Below are positions 8,011-16,772 of a stretch of DNA of 64,000 nt, one piece after another. The number at the start of each line of letters is the position of its first letter. Position 1 is the stretch's first letter. The stretch is from NCBI RefSeq assembly GCF_023006505.1, contig NZ_JALBGV010000002.1, positions 1 to 64,000 on the forward strand, read 5' to 3'. A model generated the notes under the pieces. The model did not search any database. It saw only the letters and a list, made by a program, of their open reading frames with translations, and had not been told where the DNA came from. A program made the translations under genes and the position numbers. The stretch comes from Neorhizobium sp. SHOUNA12A (lineage in GTDB: Bacteria > Pseudomonadota > Alphaproteobacteria > Rhizobiales > Rhizobiaceae).

Positions 8011-9885
8011 ATGAAACGCCCAAGCATTAAGCAAGCCCTCGTCCTAAAGCTTTCGATCATCAGTATCTTCATGGTAGGTTTATCCTACGTCTCGCTCAGC
8101 ACGATCTCGACACTCAGCGCCAACGCTGAACAGATCGGGACATTCTGGATGCAGCGGTTGATGACGGCTCGTGAGATCAAAGGCAGTTTTCTCGATCTCA
8201 AACTCGTTTATAGCCAGTATATTCTCGACGATACGGCAGAGGAACTGGGCGTCGGGAAGCGAAAAATCGATGCTGCTGCTGCCGCGGTCGAAAAGGTGGT
8301 TGCCGAATATGAAAACGGCGTTCGCACGGAACGCGGGCGGGAACTGATCAATCAGATCAAGCCGGAGCTCAGCAAATATCGCCGCTTGGCGGAGCAGATG
8401 ATCGCGCTTGATGACGCCGGAAAAACACCTGAGGCGGTCAGGTTATTCAAGACGGATATGGAATCGCAGGCCGAGCTGGTGAACAAGGGAATAACAAACC
8501 TGGTCACCTTCATTCTCAGCCAGGCTGAAGGTTTCGTGGCGGCCAGCGATGCCTCCGCGAAGTCCGCTTTCACATTGACCGCGGCAATCGCCGTGCTCGC
8601 GGTGCTGATCGTTCTGGCCGGCATCGTATTTGCAATCTCCGGCGTAGCCAATCCGATCCGGAGGATCACATCTGCCATGAAACAACTGTCGGATGGAGAC
8701 CTCGAAAACGATATTCCCTATGCCGGTCGCGCCGACGAAGTTGGTGAGATGGCTGGTGCCGTTGAAATCTTCCGGCAGAATGCCCTCAATGTCGTGAGGC
8801 TCGAGAACGAAGCGGCAGCATCGCGCAGCGAGATGGAAGCATCACGCGCTGCAGCCCAGCAGCGCGCCGAACGGGAGGCTGAACAGTTACGCTTCGCGAC
8901 CACGACATTGGGTGGAGGTCTCCAGCGCCTCGCAGCGGGAGACATCTCATTCCAGCTTTCGGAGCAATTTGCGGCCGAATACGAGACATTGCGCGAAGAC
9001 TTCAACGCTTCCCTTCGGCAATTGGGGACGACGATAGGCGCGGTGCTGCAGACGGTACACAGCATAGACAATGGCACCGGCGAGATTGCATCCGGCGCCC
9101 ACGACCTTTCCAAACGCACGGAACAACAGGCAGCCTCGCTCGAGGAGACGGCCGCCGCATTGGACGAGATCACATCCAATGTCGCAATGTCGACGAAACG
9201 GACGGACGAGGCACGCAACGTGGCTCTGGAAGCCAATGTCAGTGCCCAGCGGTCAGCAGCGGTCGTATCGGAAGCCGAAAAAGCCATGCGACGCATCGAA
9301 GACAGTTCGCAGCAGATCTCGAACATCATCGGTGTAATCGACGAGATTGCCTTCCAGACGAACCTTTTGGCACTCAACGCCGGCGTTGAAGCCGCCCGTG
9401 CGGGTGAAGCGGGCAAAGGTTTCGCGGTGGTCGCACAGGAAGTCCGCGAGCTTGCCCAGCGCGCCGCTCAAGCGGCCAAGGAAATCAAAGGGCTTATCCA
9501 GAAGTCCTCGACCGAGGTGGAGAACGGCGTGAAACTGGTTCTCGAAACCGGGATTTCGCTGAAGTCGATCGGCGAATACGTGGTCCAGATTAATCAGGTC
9601 ATGGACGCGATTGCCACGTCGGCGCGCGAGCAGTCGACCGGGCTTGCTGAGATCAATACCGCGGTTAATCACATGGACCAGGCGACGCAACAGAACGCGG
9701 CAATGGTCGAACAGTCGACAGCGGCCGTCGCTTCCTTGTCGTCCGAGGCGAGCCGTCTGCGAAACCTGGTCAATCAGTTTCAGCTGGACAGCAACAAGGG
9801 TACAGACACCCAATCGCGCGCTCGTTCCTTGCAGAACAACTGGGCAGTCGAGGTCATCGCTCCGCGCCGTGTCGCGCAAAGATGA
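8011..9885 (+). CDS. Methyl-accepting chemotaxis protein
   Basis: The protein has 624 residues. TM1 is near 12-32. A periplasmic region of about 150 residues, probably a four-helix bundle, follows. TM2 is near 186-208 ([19 protein letters not shown]), and a HAMP domain follows at about 210-262 with a further HAMP-like stretch near 290-335. The signalling domain holds the conserved hairpin tip [20 protein letters not shown] near residue 447. It senses an unknown ligand and controls CheA through CheW. No che genes are in the window, so it must use a chemotaxis system encoded elsewhere. The C terminus ([12 protein letters not shown]) lacks a recognisable CheR-docking pentapeptide. Confidence 0.93.
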   Translation: MKRPSIKQALVLKLSIISIFMVGLSYVSLSTISTLSANAEQIGTFWMQRLMTAREIKGSFLDLKLVYSQYILDDTAEELGVGKRKIDAAAAAVEKVVAEYENGVRTERGRELINQIKPELSKYRRLAEQMIALDDAGKTPEAVRLFKTDMESQAELVNKGITNLVTFILSQAEGFVAASDASAKSAFTLTAAIAVLAVLIVLAGIVFAISGVANPIRRITSAMKQLSDGDLENDIPYAGRADEVGEMAGAVEIFRQNALNVVRLENEAAASRSEMEASRAAAQQRAEREAEQLRFATTTLGGGLQRLAAGDISFQLSEQFAAEYETLREDFNASLRQLGTTIGAVLQTVHSIDNGTGEIASGAHDLSKRTEQQAASLEETAAALDEITSNVAMSTKRTDEARNVALEANVSAQRSAAVVSEAEKAMRRIEDSSQQISNIIGVIDEIAFQTNLLALNAGVEAARAGEAGKGFAVVAQEVRELAQRAAQAAKEIKGLIQKSSTEVENGVKLVLETGISLKSIGEYVVQINQVMDAIATSAREQSTGLAEINTAVNHMDQATQQNAAMVEQSTAAVASLSSEASRLRNLVNQFQLDSNKGTDTQSRARSLQNNWAVEVIAPRRVAQR

Positions 9886-9966
9886 CACGGGCCGCGTCAG
9901 ATCGATCGCGCGCGAATGCGCAGTCGGCCGGCTAACGATTTCCTGCATGGATTTACCGGTCATTGC

Positions 9967-9997
9967 CCGCTCATCCTTAACCCGCGTGAGCGGTTTT
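9967..9997 (+). terminator. Possible terminator after the chemoreceptor gene
   Basis: CCGCTCA (9967-9973) pairs with TGAGCGG (9987-9993), followed by TTTT. The loop is 13 bases. It lies between the chemoreceptor stop and the 3' end of the convergent repC gene. Confidence 0.45.
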
Positions 9998-10087
9998 GGC
10001 TCAATATCTCAGTGTAACCGCACATGATGTCGGCCAAAAGTTGCGACGAGTTTGGAGGACGTCGTGTTCCCAGATGCCGGTATGACC

Positions 10088-11362
10088 TCATCCAGCCAGC
10101 CGCCCACCGGAGACGCCCGCGCGTGCAAGCGCCATCAGCATTGGACCAACCGCAAACTCGCCTCTTTCGGTTCGTCGGGTCAGATCGCGCAGATAGCCAC
10201 CTGCCGAATTGATCTGCTCTCCCCTCTCGAGAATGCAGGCAAGGACAGTCGCTGCATTTTCCCGTCCCATCGCCGTGCACGCCTCTTCGTAGGCCGAAGA
10301 CGTGATCCCCAGCATCGTTCGAACAACGACAGCGGCAGCCATCAGGTCGCGCCAGTTGTCGATCCTGCCGCCTGGTCCATAGTCGGCGATCTGCGGGCAG
10401 GACTGCAGCACGAGCCCAAGCGGGAAGGATTGCAGGGATTTGGCTGCTGCGACCTCCGTATGGGTCGACGTTTGCCTGTTTTGCTTGCCCCCGGCTAGTT
10501 CACTCAGCGGTTCGGGATCATCCGACGACGGCACGGCACGTTTCGTCTCGAAGCGAGGTTCAGATTCATAATTGTATTTAAGATTGGAATTCTGTTTGTG
10601 GCGCTCAATTTGAGACTCACTGGCGTCGATTTTTTCCGTTTTTAACCGCATTTCCAGAAGGTTGACGATCTTCGAGCGCAGGGTCGCCATGTCATCCAGA
10701 ATGGGGGAAAGGTTTTTGACTGTGGCGACACGTGGAATCCGCGCGACCAGCGTTCGGAAGATATCCAGGATCGCCCCCCAGTCACCCGGGACGCCGTCTT
10801 GGGTGGCCGCTGTGATCAGCTTTGCGACATCGCGACGGCAGACAGTCAACCGGTCCCGGGTAATCCGCAACAGCTCCCGTTCGGCAATCACCTGGGCGGC
10901 AAGGCTCTCGATCTCGACAGCACGCGCCAGAAGCGGAGCGAGGCTGAAGCCGAACGCCTCATTGATCTCTCCGGCCCTGCTGCGACGCGCATAACGTTTC
11001 CCGTTGGGGCTATCCTTTCGCAGGATCAGGCCGGCCTCGATGAGAACGGCAAGGTGTCGCCTGAGGGTCGCAGCGGTCATGCCGCGGGCTCGGAGGGAAA
11101 GCTGCGCGTTTGAGGGAAAGACCACCAGGCCTCTCGCCTCGCAGAGCTCGTCGTCCGGGTAAAAGGTCAAGAGCGCGTCGAGCACCGTCAACGCGCGATC
11201 GGTCACGCCCAGTGATGGTCTCGCTTCGCAGACCGCCCTGAACAGTTTCCATTTGTTACGGCTAATTCCGGGTTCAATCCTCTCAGCGAGCTGCTGACTT
11301 GCCAGCATGCCAAGCGACATCGCCCGCCGCCCAAAGGGCGTCGTTACATACCTGTTCTCCAT
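10088..11362 (-). CDS. repC: Replication initiator RepC
   Basis: The 424-residue protein matches the RepC family of repABC replicons. It starts MENRYVTTPFGRRAMSLGML. The N-terminal DNA-binding winged-helix region carries WKLFRAVCEARPSLGVTDRAL and the strongly conserved VFPSNAQLSLRARGM. The C-terminal domain carries the typical GPGGRIDNWRDLMAAA and GGYLRDLTRR. RepC binds the origin inside its own gene and is limiting for initiation. It is the last gene of the operon, separated from repB by the antisense RNA region. The low-GC segment in its middle is the expected origin. Confidence 0.97.
   Translation of the reverse strand: MENRYVTTPFGRRAMSLGMLASQQLAERIEPGISRNKWKLFRAVCEARPSLGVTDRALTVLDALLTFYPDDELCEARGLVVFPSNAQLSLRARGMTAATLRRHLAVLIEAGLILRKDSPNGKRYARRSRAGEINEAFGFSLAPLLARAVEIESLAAQVIAERELLRITRDRLTVCRRDVAKLITAATQDGVPGDWGAILDIFRTLVARIPRVATVKNLSPILDDMATLRSKIVNLLEMRLKTEKIDASESQIERHKQNSNLKYNYESEPRFETKRAVPSSDDPEPLSELAGGKQNRQTSTHTEVAAAKSLQSFPLGLVLQSCPQIADYGPGGRIDNWRDLMAAAVVVRTMLGITSSAYEEACTAMGRENAATVLACILERGEQINSAGGYLRDLTRRTERGEFAVGPMLMALARAGVSGGRLAG
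10555..10645. other. oriV: Predicted oriV inside repC
   Basis: This stretch is clearly more A+T-rich than the rest of repC, with runs such as AATTGTATTTAAG and GATTTTTTCCGTTTTT. In studied repABC plasmids the origin is an A+T-rich segment in the middle of repC. The placement is by analogy; no iterons were seen. Confidence 0.55.
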
Positions 11363-11420
11363 CTGCCTTCACTTTCGCTAAGGCAAAAGAAATCCACTCG
11401 CCCAAACGGCGCCTAAACTC

Positions 11421-11449
11421 TTGACAGTGATTCGAGGAAATGCGATTCT
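11421..11449 (+). promoter_or_regulatory. Predicted promoter of the repABC antisense RNA
   Basis: A perfect -35 box TTGACA (11421-11426) is followed after 17 bases by a weak -10 match GATTCT (11444-11449). It points against the rep operon, as expected for the counter-transcribed RNA promoter in the repB-repC gap. Confidence 0.6.
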
Positions 11450-11455
11450 TGATTT

Positions 11456-11510
11456 GCTAAGATCTGAGAAGGGCTTCCACGACTTTGTCGCTTGGGGGCC
11501 TTTTTCTTTT
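11456..11510 (+). ncRNA. repABC counter-transcribed antisense RNA (ctRNA)
   Basis: The RNA is predicted on the strand opposite repABC, in the 153-base repB-repC gap. It starts about seven bases after the predicted -10 box. It ends in a strong hairpin: inner stem CGAC/GTCG (11480-11483 with 11487-11490) and outer stem GGCTTCCA/TGGGGGCC (11472-11479 with 11493-11500, two G-U pairs). A T-rich tract TTTTTCTTTT follows. The length of about 55 nt, the location and the terminator match known ctRNAs. These bind the repC leader, reduce repC expression and set copy number and incompatibility. The exact ends are inferred. Confidence 0.75.
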
Positions 11511-11515
11511 GCGGT

Positions 11516-12517
11516 TTACGCTCCTTTGTTTTGTTGGAATTCTGCAAAGAGGGTTACGAGCCTCTCCTGCACGAATTGGTCGAACCCAGGCGCCGCCTTG
11601 TTATCGAAGACAAAGGTCGCGCTCGATGCGGTCTTCTTGAACTGGACCGGTACTCCGGAAATTTGCGCCTTGGCAGCAAGGGCTGTTGTCAGTGCCGGCC
11701 TTTTCGAGGCAAGGGCTAGAGCCCGATGGAAACGCTCGTCGCTTGACAGCTGTCCAGAGTTGTCCGCGGACAACTGCGCCAGAACGACATCAGGCTCCAC
11801 AGTCTCAAGCCGCTCGCCCAACTCCAGCCAGCGCCTGCGGCCGATTTCCGGCGCAGCTCCGATGGCTGTAATCAGGGCGATCGGCACCTGCCGCGTCACG
11901 ATCAACATCTTGGAGAGTGCCGCCTTATCCACTCCGAGCGCCGCCATGATAATATCGCGGGTAAAACCTCGTTGTTCGAGCCGCAAGGCAAAAAGAGCCC
12001 GCTCGATATAGGATAAATTCGTCCGGGCGCTGTTTTCCTGCCCCTGGCTGACCACCAGCTGGTCATCCGTGAGATCGCGGACCACCGCCCGCACACTGAG
12101 GCCGAGTTTCTTCGCCGCCGCCAGCCTGCGATGGCCGTAGGCGACCTGATAACGGCCTTTTGCCTGCGGATGCGGCCGCACAAGGATGGGTACCTGCTGA
12201 CCATGCTCGCGGATCTGCTCCACCAGCTCATTCAGCTGAACGGGGTCTATCTCCAGTCGATCCTCGACGAAGGAAGCGTCAATCAGGACGGGATCGATCT
12301 CGACGACGATCTGGCCTTTGGCCAGCTGCCGCTCAAGATCGTTCGCCCGTTCGACCTTTTCGGTGATATTGCCAAGCGTCCTGGTAATCCCGCCTACAGG
12401 CGCGGAATTGCGGGCTTGTGGCACAAAACCGGCAATAGGTCGGTTGTCCCTCGGAGCGACCGGTTCGGGGCGCGCCGCGCTGGAAGAGGAAATCTCGATG
12501 AGGTTCTTTCTGGCCAT
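11516..12517 (-). CDS. repB: Plasmid partition protein RepB (ParB family)
   Basis: The 333-residue protein starts MARKNLIEISS. A ParB N-terminal nuclease-like domain contains VRPHPQAKGRYQVAYGHRRL, a typical GERRxxA-type region. A central helix-turn-helix contains TRDIIMAALGVDKAALSKML. RepB binds parS and, with RepA, separates plasmid copies. RepB also helps RepA repress the operon. The gene starts four bases after the repA stop, with an AAGGAAG ribosome site overlapping the end of repA. A perfect parS palindrome lies within the coding sequence. Confidence 0.97.
   Translation of the reverse strand: MARKNLIEISSSSAARPEPVAPRDNRPIAGFVPQARNSAPVGGITRTLGNITEKVERANDLERQLAKGQIVVEIDPVLIDASFVEDRLEIDPVQLNELVEQIREHGQQVPILVRPHPQAKGRYQVAYGHRRLAAAKKLGLSVRAVVRDLTDDQLVVSQGQENSARTNLSYIERALFALRLEQRGFTRDIIMAALGVDKAALSKMLIVTRQVPIALITAIGAAPEIGRRRWLELGERLETVEPDVVLAQLSADNSGQLSSDERFHRALALASKRPALTTALAAKAQISGVPVQFKKTASSATFVFDNKAAPGFDQFVQERLVTLFAEFQQNKGA
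11759..11774. promoter_or_regulatory. parS: parS site within repB
   Basis: GTTGTCCGCGGACAAC is a perfect 16-bp palindrome fitting the repABC parS pattern GTT-N10-AAC with a central GC. It is inside the repB coding sequence. It is the only one of the three sites here with complete symmetry. Confidence 0.85.
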
Positions 12518-12521
12518 CTAG

Positions 12522-13715
12522 CTACTTCCTTCCCCATGTGGCTCGGATATGGGCCTCGATCTCTGAATTGACGAGATTGAGCGACTCCCAGGCCCGGTCG
12601 TAGGTGCCGCGCACGAATAGCGACCGTTCCACTTCGTAAAGCGTTTGCTTCGTCACTCCGGCATCGGCGATGGCGGTCGATTTCAGCATCGCGTTTTGAA
12701 GCATGCGGTTTCCGAAAATAGCACGCATGAAGCCGGTCATCTGGCTTTGCGGGCCGTCATTGGGTTCGAATCTCGTGACGAGATAGCGCATCCAGTCATA
12801 ACTCGTCCTGCCTCCGGCCCTTTCGACCACGGACATGAGCTCGCTCGTCATGGTCAGGAACTGGGACATCGACATGACGTCGAGCATTTGCGGGTGCACG
12901 GTGATCAACACGGATGTCGCCGCGCAGAGCGCCGACATCGTCAGAAACCCGAGCTGCGGCGGGCAATCGACGACCACGACATCGTAGAGGCTTTCGATCT
13001 CGGTCAGGGCCTCGCCTATCCGCGCGAAAAACATCGTCTCCGCCGTGCCGGATGCCATTGCCTTGGGCGTCTCATGTTCGAACTCCATGAGTTCGAGATT
13101 TCCAGGGATCAGATGCAGATTGGGCGTATAAGTGGCGCGCACGATATCGGCGATCGGCCGCGGATCTTCATAACGGATCGCGCCGTAGAGCGTTTCAGCT
13201 TCTCCGACATCCAATTCCGGCTGATGGCCGAACAAGGCGGAAAGAGAAGCCTGCGGATCGAGATCGACGGCCAGCACCCGGTAGCCTCTCAGGGCCAGAT
13301 ATTGCGCCAGATGCGCAGCCGTGGTCGTTTTCCCCGAACCGCCCTTGAAGTTCATGACCGATACGATTTGAAGCTTGTCGGCGCCCTTCCGGGCCGGGAC
13401 ATATTTCGGAGTCCCGTTTCTCTCATCAAGAACCCGGCGGATCCGGTCCATATCATCCGCGCCATAGAGACGGCGCCCGTTGGCGAGAGGACTTGGGCCA
13501 TGGCCTTCGGCAGCGACCTGCCGGAGATAACCTTCGCCGATGCCTATGAAGCCCGCGGCTTCGGCAGGAGAGAAGAACCGCATCGTCTTTTGGGAAAGAG
13601 GCGGAAAGATCTTCGCTTGATGCTGTTGGAGCTGATAGGACAGCTCCTGCGCATCTGTTGCCAGAAGTGAAGGAAGATGCTCTTGATCGTCCTGGATAAC
13701 AAGACTCGGTTGCAT
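12522..13715 (-). CDS. repA: Plasmid partition ATPase RepA (ParA family)
   Basis: The 397-residue protein has a RepA-specific N-terminal DNA-binding part (FSPAEAAGFIGIGEGYLRQV, NGRRLYGADDMDRIR) that allows repression of its own promoter. A deviant Walker A motif NFKGGSGKTTT is near residue 121, and VDLDPQASLS and VVVDCPPQLGFLT follow. As a ParA-type ATPase it positions RepB-parS complexes; with RepB it is also the operon repressor. It is the first gene of the repABC operon, with a well-formed promoter and palindromic operator just upstream. Confidence 0.97.
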   Translation of the reverse strand: MQPSLVIQDDQEHLPSLLATDAQELSYQLQQHQAKIFPPLSQKTMRFFSPAEAAGFIGIGEGYLRQVAAEGHGPSPLANGRRLYGADDMDRIRRVLDERNGTPKYVPARKGADKLQIVSVMNFKGGSGKTTTAAHLAQYLALRGYRVLAVDLDPQASLSALFGHQPELDVGEAETLYGAIRYEDPRPIADIVRATYTPNLHLIPGNLELMEFEHETPKAMASGTAETMFFARIGEALTEIESLYDVVVVDCPPQLGFLTMSALCAATSVLITVHPQMLDVMSMSQFLTMTSELMSVVERAGGRTSYDWMRYLVTRFEPNDGPQSQMTGFMRAIFGNRMLQNAMLKSTAIADAGVTKQTLYEVERSLFVRGTYDRAWESLNLVNSEIEAHIRATWGRK

Positions 13716-13729
13716 GTGGTTTTCCCAAA

Positions 13730-13772
13730 TAACTGCGCAATTTTTACCGAAAGCGCTCTAACTGCGCAGTTA
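13730..13772. promoter_or_regulatory. Probable RepA/RepB operator upstream of repA
   Basis: TAACTGCGCAGTTA (13759-13772) is a perfect 14-bp palindrome just after the predicted repA -10 box. A second copy of its first ten bases, TAACTGCGCA, starts at 13730. The copies are 29 bp apart, near three helical turns. The position at the transcription start and in the leader suits autorepression by RepA. The protein assignment is inferred. Confidence 0.65.
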
Positions 13773-13773
13773 T

Positions 13774-13803
13774 ATTATGCGCCGATTCGTTACCGATTTA
13801 CAA
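13774..13803 (-). promoter_or_regulatory. Predicted repABC promoter
   Basis: On the minus strand, TTGTAA (-35, 13798-13803) and CATAAT (-10, 13774-13779) are separated by 18 bases. Transcription would start within the perfect palindrome at 13759-13772, about 50 bases before the repA ATG. Confidence 0.65.
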
Positions 13804-13919
13804 ACGCTTAACCAAGCTGTCATTTTCCGCTGTTTTGCTGGCCAAATTGGCATTCGTGGGCACTTGAGGCCGGTCGGATTTCGGGCGAGGTGGCATCGCG
13901 CCTCGGCTCTTTGAAACGA

Positions 13920-13935
13920 GTTGTCCGCGGACTAC
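13920..13935. promoter_or_regulatory. parS: parS-like site upstream of repA, left copy
   Basis: GTTGTCCGCGGACTAC differs from the perfect site in repB at a single base in the right arm. The core GTCCGCGGAC is intact. Confidence 0.75.
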
Positions 13936-14009
13936 TACTCTTGGAGGTTTGTTTGCGATGGTATGCCGAGCAGAGGAATTCCGCCCCTGGAGGACGTTTC
14001 CGTGGTGAA

Positions 14010-14025
14010 GTAGTCCGCGGACAAC
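14010..14025. promoter_or_regulatory. parS: parS-like site upstream of repA, right copy
   Basis: GTAGTCCGCGGACAAC is the exact reverse complement of the site at 13920-13935, placed 90 bp away. The two imperfect sites therefore form an inverted pair, each with its perfect half-arm facing outward. Confidence 0.75.
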
Positions 14026-15253
14026 TGCGACGCCTCCGGCAAATCGAACCGTGCGACCCCCGGAAGAAGACGTCTTTTCACCGAACGACACTCTCCCGCG
14101 TTTGGCTGCTTGTATGCCACGAGAGTGAGTGCTGCGACTGGAGCAACGTATTAGCTCACGGTCGGTAAGGCTGGCGCGGGTTGGATCCAGTCATCCGCTG
14201 TTCTCCGCCTTTGCGAGAATATCCTCGACGGCTGTTTTATCCTGTGGTCGATCTTCTTCGTATCCGGCTTGGATTTCTTGTCCGGCGGTCTTCGGATTGG
14301 TGGGGCCGGCCAACATGGCGCGCCGACGGAGGCCGCGAAGCAGCAGATCTTTCGACGAGACACACGAACCGAGGTCATGGCCGGTATGGCCATTGCTGTC
14401 GACGACCGCATGCGTGGCTTCAACTGTTGCGCATGACGGCGAGTTGATGAGCGGCAACATCACTGCTCTCGTGGATAGGTCGCCCCAATTGGAGATCTAT
14501 CGGAAGACATTCCCGGTCATCGCGCGCATAAAGTACTCCCGCGATCACTCTGTCCGGCTCGGCTGCATACTGTCCTGGTCCAGCCCATAAAAACGCACTC
14601 AGCTTCCCCTGCTGCTGCCGCGGAGGGACTTTGCTCGGCAACAACAGAAAACCTCGGCGGACGCTCGATCGATGCCGCACGATTCCTCGCTTGCTTTGCC
14701 GCGTGATTTCCTTTCGTCGAAGACGCGAACGGGCGATCCGCTGCCTGTTCTGCTCTCAGGGCAGTCATGAGCTTCAAGAAGAGACTGATCTGGCAAGCCG
14801 CTTGGCTCCAAATCACTGAGGCAGGTATTCGCTCCATGATCGCCGGATGTGCTTTGCGGCATGTTTCCGGGCTCGCTTTCAATTCTATTCCTGCGGCGGA
14901 AGGCAGGCGAGGGAGCTCGCTGGATATTGGTCAGAATGACAAAATATCGGCGCTCTCGCGGCTTTTGACTTTACCTCTCGTGCCATCTGAAGGTAACAAA
15001 ACGTCGGATGGATAGGTCGACGAATCCGCATCTCTCGGGTAGAGTGGTACAAATGCCGAGGGTTCTCTTCATGCGACGAGTTTCCCTTGGAAACAGATGA
15101 AATTGCTCGCCGACGGGCCGTGCGGTTTTAATCGGAATCTGGCCACAAACCGCACTCATGATCTGAGCTTGGGCGAAATTATCTCCTGAACAGAAGTTCA
15201 AGGAGCTTCTCCGATGCTGCGCCCGCGCGAACGTTCGCCCTGGAACAGAGCGC

Positions 15254-16015
15254 TTAGATATGCGCTGTCTGCGCCGCGTTGATCGATGAGATGAAGCTCT
15301 TGGTGCGTTCCTGCCTCGGATTACCGAAGATAGCTTCCGCCCTGCCGGACTCGACCACTTTCCCGCTCTCTAGGAAAACCACGTGATTAGCGATCCGCGA
15401 GGCAAGGCGCAGGTCGTGCGTCGCCATCACCATCGTCGTTCCTTCGGCAGCAAGCCGGCCGAGCACGTCGATGACCTCGGCGGAAAGTTCAGGATCGAGG
15501 GCCGAGGTCGGTTCGTCACAAAGAAGAACCCGCGGCGAAGGCGCAAGCGCCCGGGCGATCGCCACCCTTTGTTGTTGCCCACCGGAAAGCTCTGACGGCC
15601 ACGCATCGGTCTTATGCGCCATTCCCACCTTGGTGAGCAGTTCGCTGGCGCGGTCATGGGCCTTTTGGCGCGGCCATTTCAGAACCGTCGTCAGTCCCTC
15701 CATGACGTTCTCGATCGCCGTTCGATGCGGAAAGAGCTGGAAGTTCTGGAAGACCATGCCGGTCTGGCGGCGGATCTTCTGGATCGACTTCCAGCCGATC
15801 TTCAGGCCGGGCTCGAAGTCGAGCTTTTCCTCGCCGATGCGGACGGAGCCGGCGGTCGGAATTTCCAGCAGGTTGATGCAGCGGAGCAGCGTGCTCTTGC
15901 CACCGCCCGAAGGGCCGATGAGCGCAGTCACGCTTCCCTCGGGAATGCCGAGGCTGATGTCCTTCAGGATGACCGCGTCGCCGAACCGCTTTTCGATGTT
16001 GGAAAGCTCGATCAT
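15254..16015 (-). CDS. tcyN: Amino acid (cystine-type) ABC transporter ATP-binding protein
   Basis: The 253-residue ABC ATPase has Walker A GPSGGGKST, Q-loop region MVFQNFQLFPH, signature LSGGQQQRVAIARAL, Walker B VLLCDEPTSALDP and the switch His in MATHDL. It belongs to the polar amino acid (PAAT) group. It powers the permease encoded just upstream. Its ATG overlaps the permease stop by four bases (ATGA), which fixes the start and shows translational coupling. The cystine assignment comes from the partner binding protein and permease. Confidence 0.88.
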   Translation of the reverse strand: MIELSNIEKRFGDAVILKDISLGIPEGSVTALIGPSGGGKSTLLRCINLLEIPTAGSVRIGEEKLDFEPGLKIGWKSIQKIRRQTGMVFQNFQLFPHRTAIENVMEGLTTVLKWPRQKAHDRASELLTKVGMAHKTDAWPSELSGGQQQRVAIARALAPSPRVLLCDEPTSALDPELSAEVIDVLGRLAAEGTTMVMATHDLRLASRIANHVVFLESGKVVESGRAEAIFGNPRQERTKSFISSINAAQTAHI

Positions 16016-16692
16016 CGGTTTGACTCCATCATGCCGCCATAACGGGCGAAACGCTTTTCAAGCCTGTTCTGCAGGGATGACAGCACCGAGCTCAAGACCA
16101 GGTAGATCAAGGCCGCCTCGATATAGAGGATCAGTGGCTCATAGGTCGTCGCGACGATTCGCTGGGCGGCCTGAAAGAGTTCCGGCACCGTGATCGCCGC
16201 GGCAAGCGAGGTATCCTTGACCAGCGAGATGAAGGTATTGGAAAGCGGTGGCACGGCGACGCGCGCCGCCTGCGGCAGGATGGTGCGGCTCATCGCCTGG
16301 CGCCATGACATGCCGATCGAATAGGCCGCTTCCCACTGCCCCTTCGGCACCGAGGAAATGACCGCGCGGATAATTTCGGAACTGTAGGCACCGATATTCA
16401 GGGTAAAGCCGATCAGTGCCGCGGGAAAGGCGTCGAGCAGGATGCCGACGCTCGGCAGGCCGTAGAAGATGACGAAGAGCTGCACGAGAAGCGGGGTACC
16501 GCGGATCACCCAGACGTAAAACCGTGCGATCAGCGCAAGCGACGCCGGGCCGAACAGCCGCGTCACCGCCGTGATCAGGCCGAGGATGAGCCCGAGCAGG
16601 AAGGACAGCAATGTCAGCGGAACCGTAAAACGGACGCCCGCCCATAGGAGGGTCGGAAGTGAATCCGACATCAATTGAAGCCAGTGCGGCAC
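16012..16692 (-). CDS. tcyL: Amino acid (cystine-type) ABC transporter permease
   Basis: The 226-residue protein is a HisM/YecS-type permease with about five membrane segments. It resembles E. coli YecS (TcyL) closely in SVPKGQWEAAYSIGMSW, ILPQAARVAVPPLSNTFISL and LVKDTSLAAAITVPELF. The EAA loop (QWEAAYSIGMS) contacts the ATPase. Only one permease gene is present, so a homodimer is expected, as in E. coli TcyL. It imports cystine or a related polar amino acid, which fits the sulfur-related genes at the left end of the window. Confidence 0.88.
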   Translation of the reverse strand: MPHWLQLMSDSLPTLLWAGVRFTVPLTLLSFLLGLILGLITAVTRLFGPASLALIARFYVWVIRGTPLLVQLFVIFYGLPSVGILLDAFPAALIGFTLNIGAYSSEIIRAVISSVPKGQWEAAYSIGMSWRQAMSRTILPQAARVAVPPLSNTFISLVKDTSLAAAITVPELFQAAQRIVATTYEPLILYIEAALIYLVLSSVLSSLQNRLEKRFARYGGMMESNR

Positions 16693-16713
16693 GACGTGAT
16701 CCTCAAAAAATGA

Positions 16714-16735
16714 CGTCCGGCGCGGGCGCCGGACG
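16714..16735 (-). other. Intercistronic hairpin between binding-protein and permease genes
   Basis: CGTCCGGCG (16714-16722) pairs exactly with CGCCGGACG (16727-16735) around a four-base loop. No T tract follows in the direction of transcription. It probably protects the upstream binding-protein message from 3' decay rather than terminating transcription. Confidence 0.7.
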
Positions 16736-16772
16736 CTCTAACTATGTAGGTCAGGAATGGGAACTCGGCAGC

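Larger units (their letters stand above)
13804..15253. other. 1.45-kb segment with parS sites but no convincing gene
   Basis: The segment holds two parS sites near its repA end. The remaining ~1.2 kb has only short overlapping frames on both strands (for example 14129-14590 plus, 14191-14463 minus, 14517-14882 minus). None has a recognisable domain, a good ribosome site or the composition of the neighbouring genes. No transposase remnant or tRNA was identified. It may be a centromere-side spacer or decayed DNA. The 14191-14463 minus frame has the most protein-like composition but no identifiable family. Confidence 0.5.

Noticed and set aside
14129-14882. Short overlapping frames in the repA-tcyN spacer, considered as genes or transposase remnants
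   Set aside because: No family motif, weak ribosome sites, and several frames of similar length on both strands.
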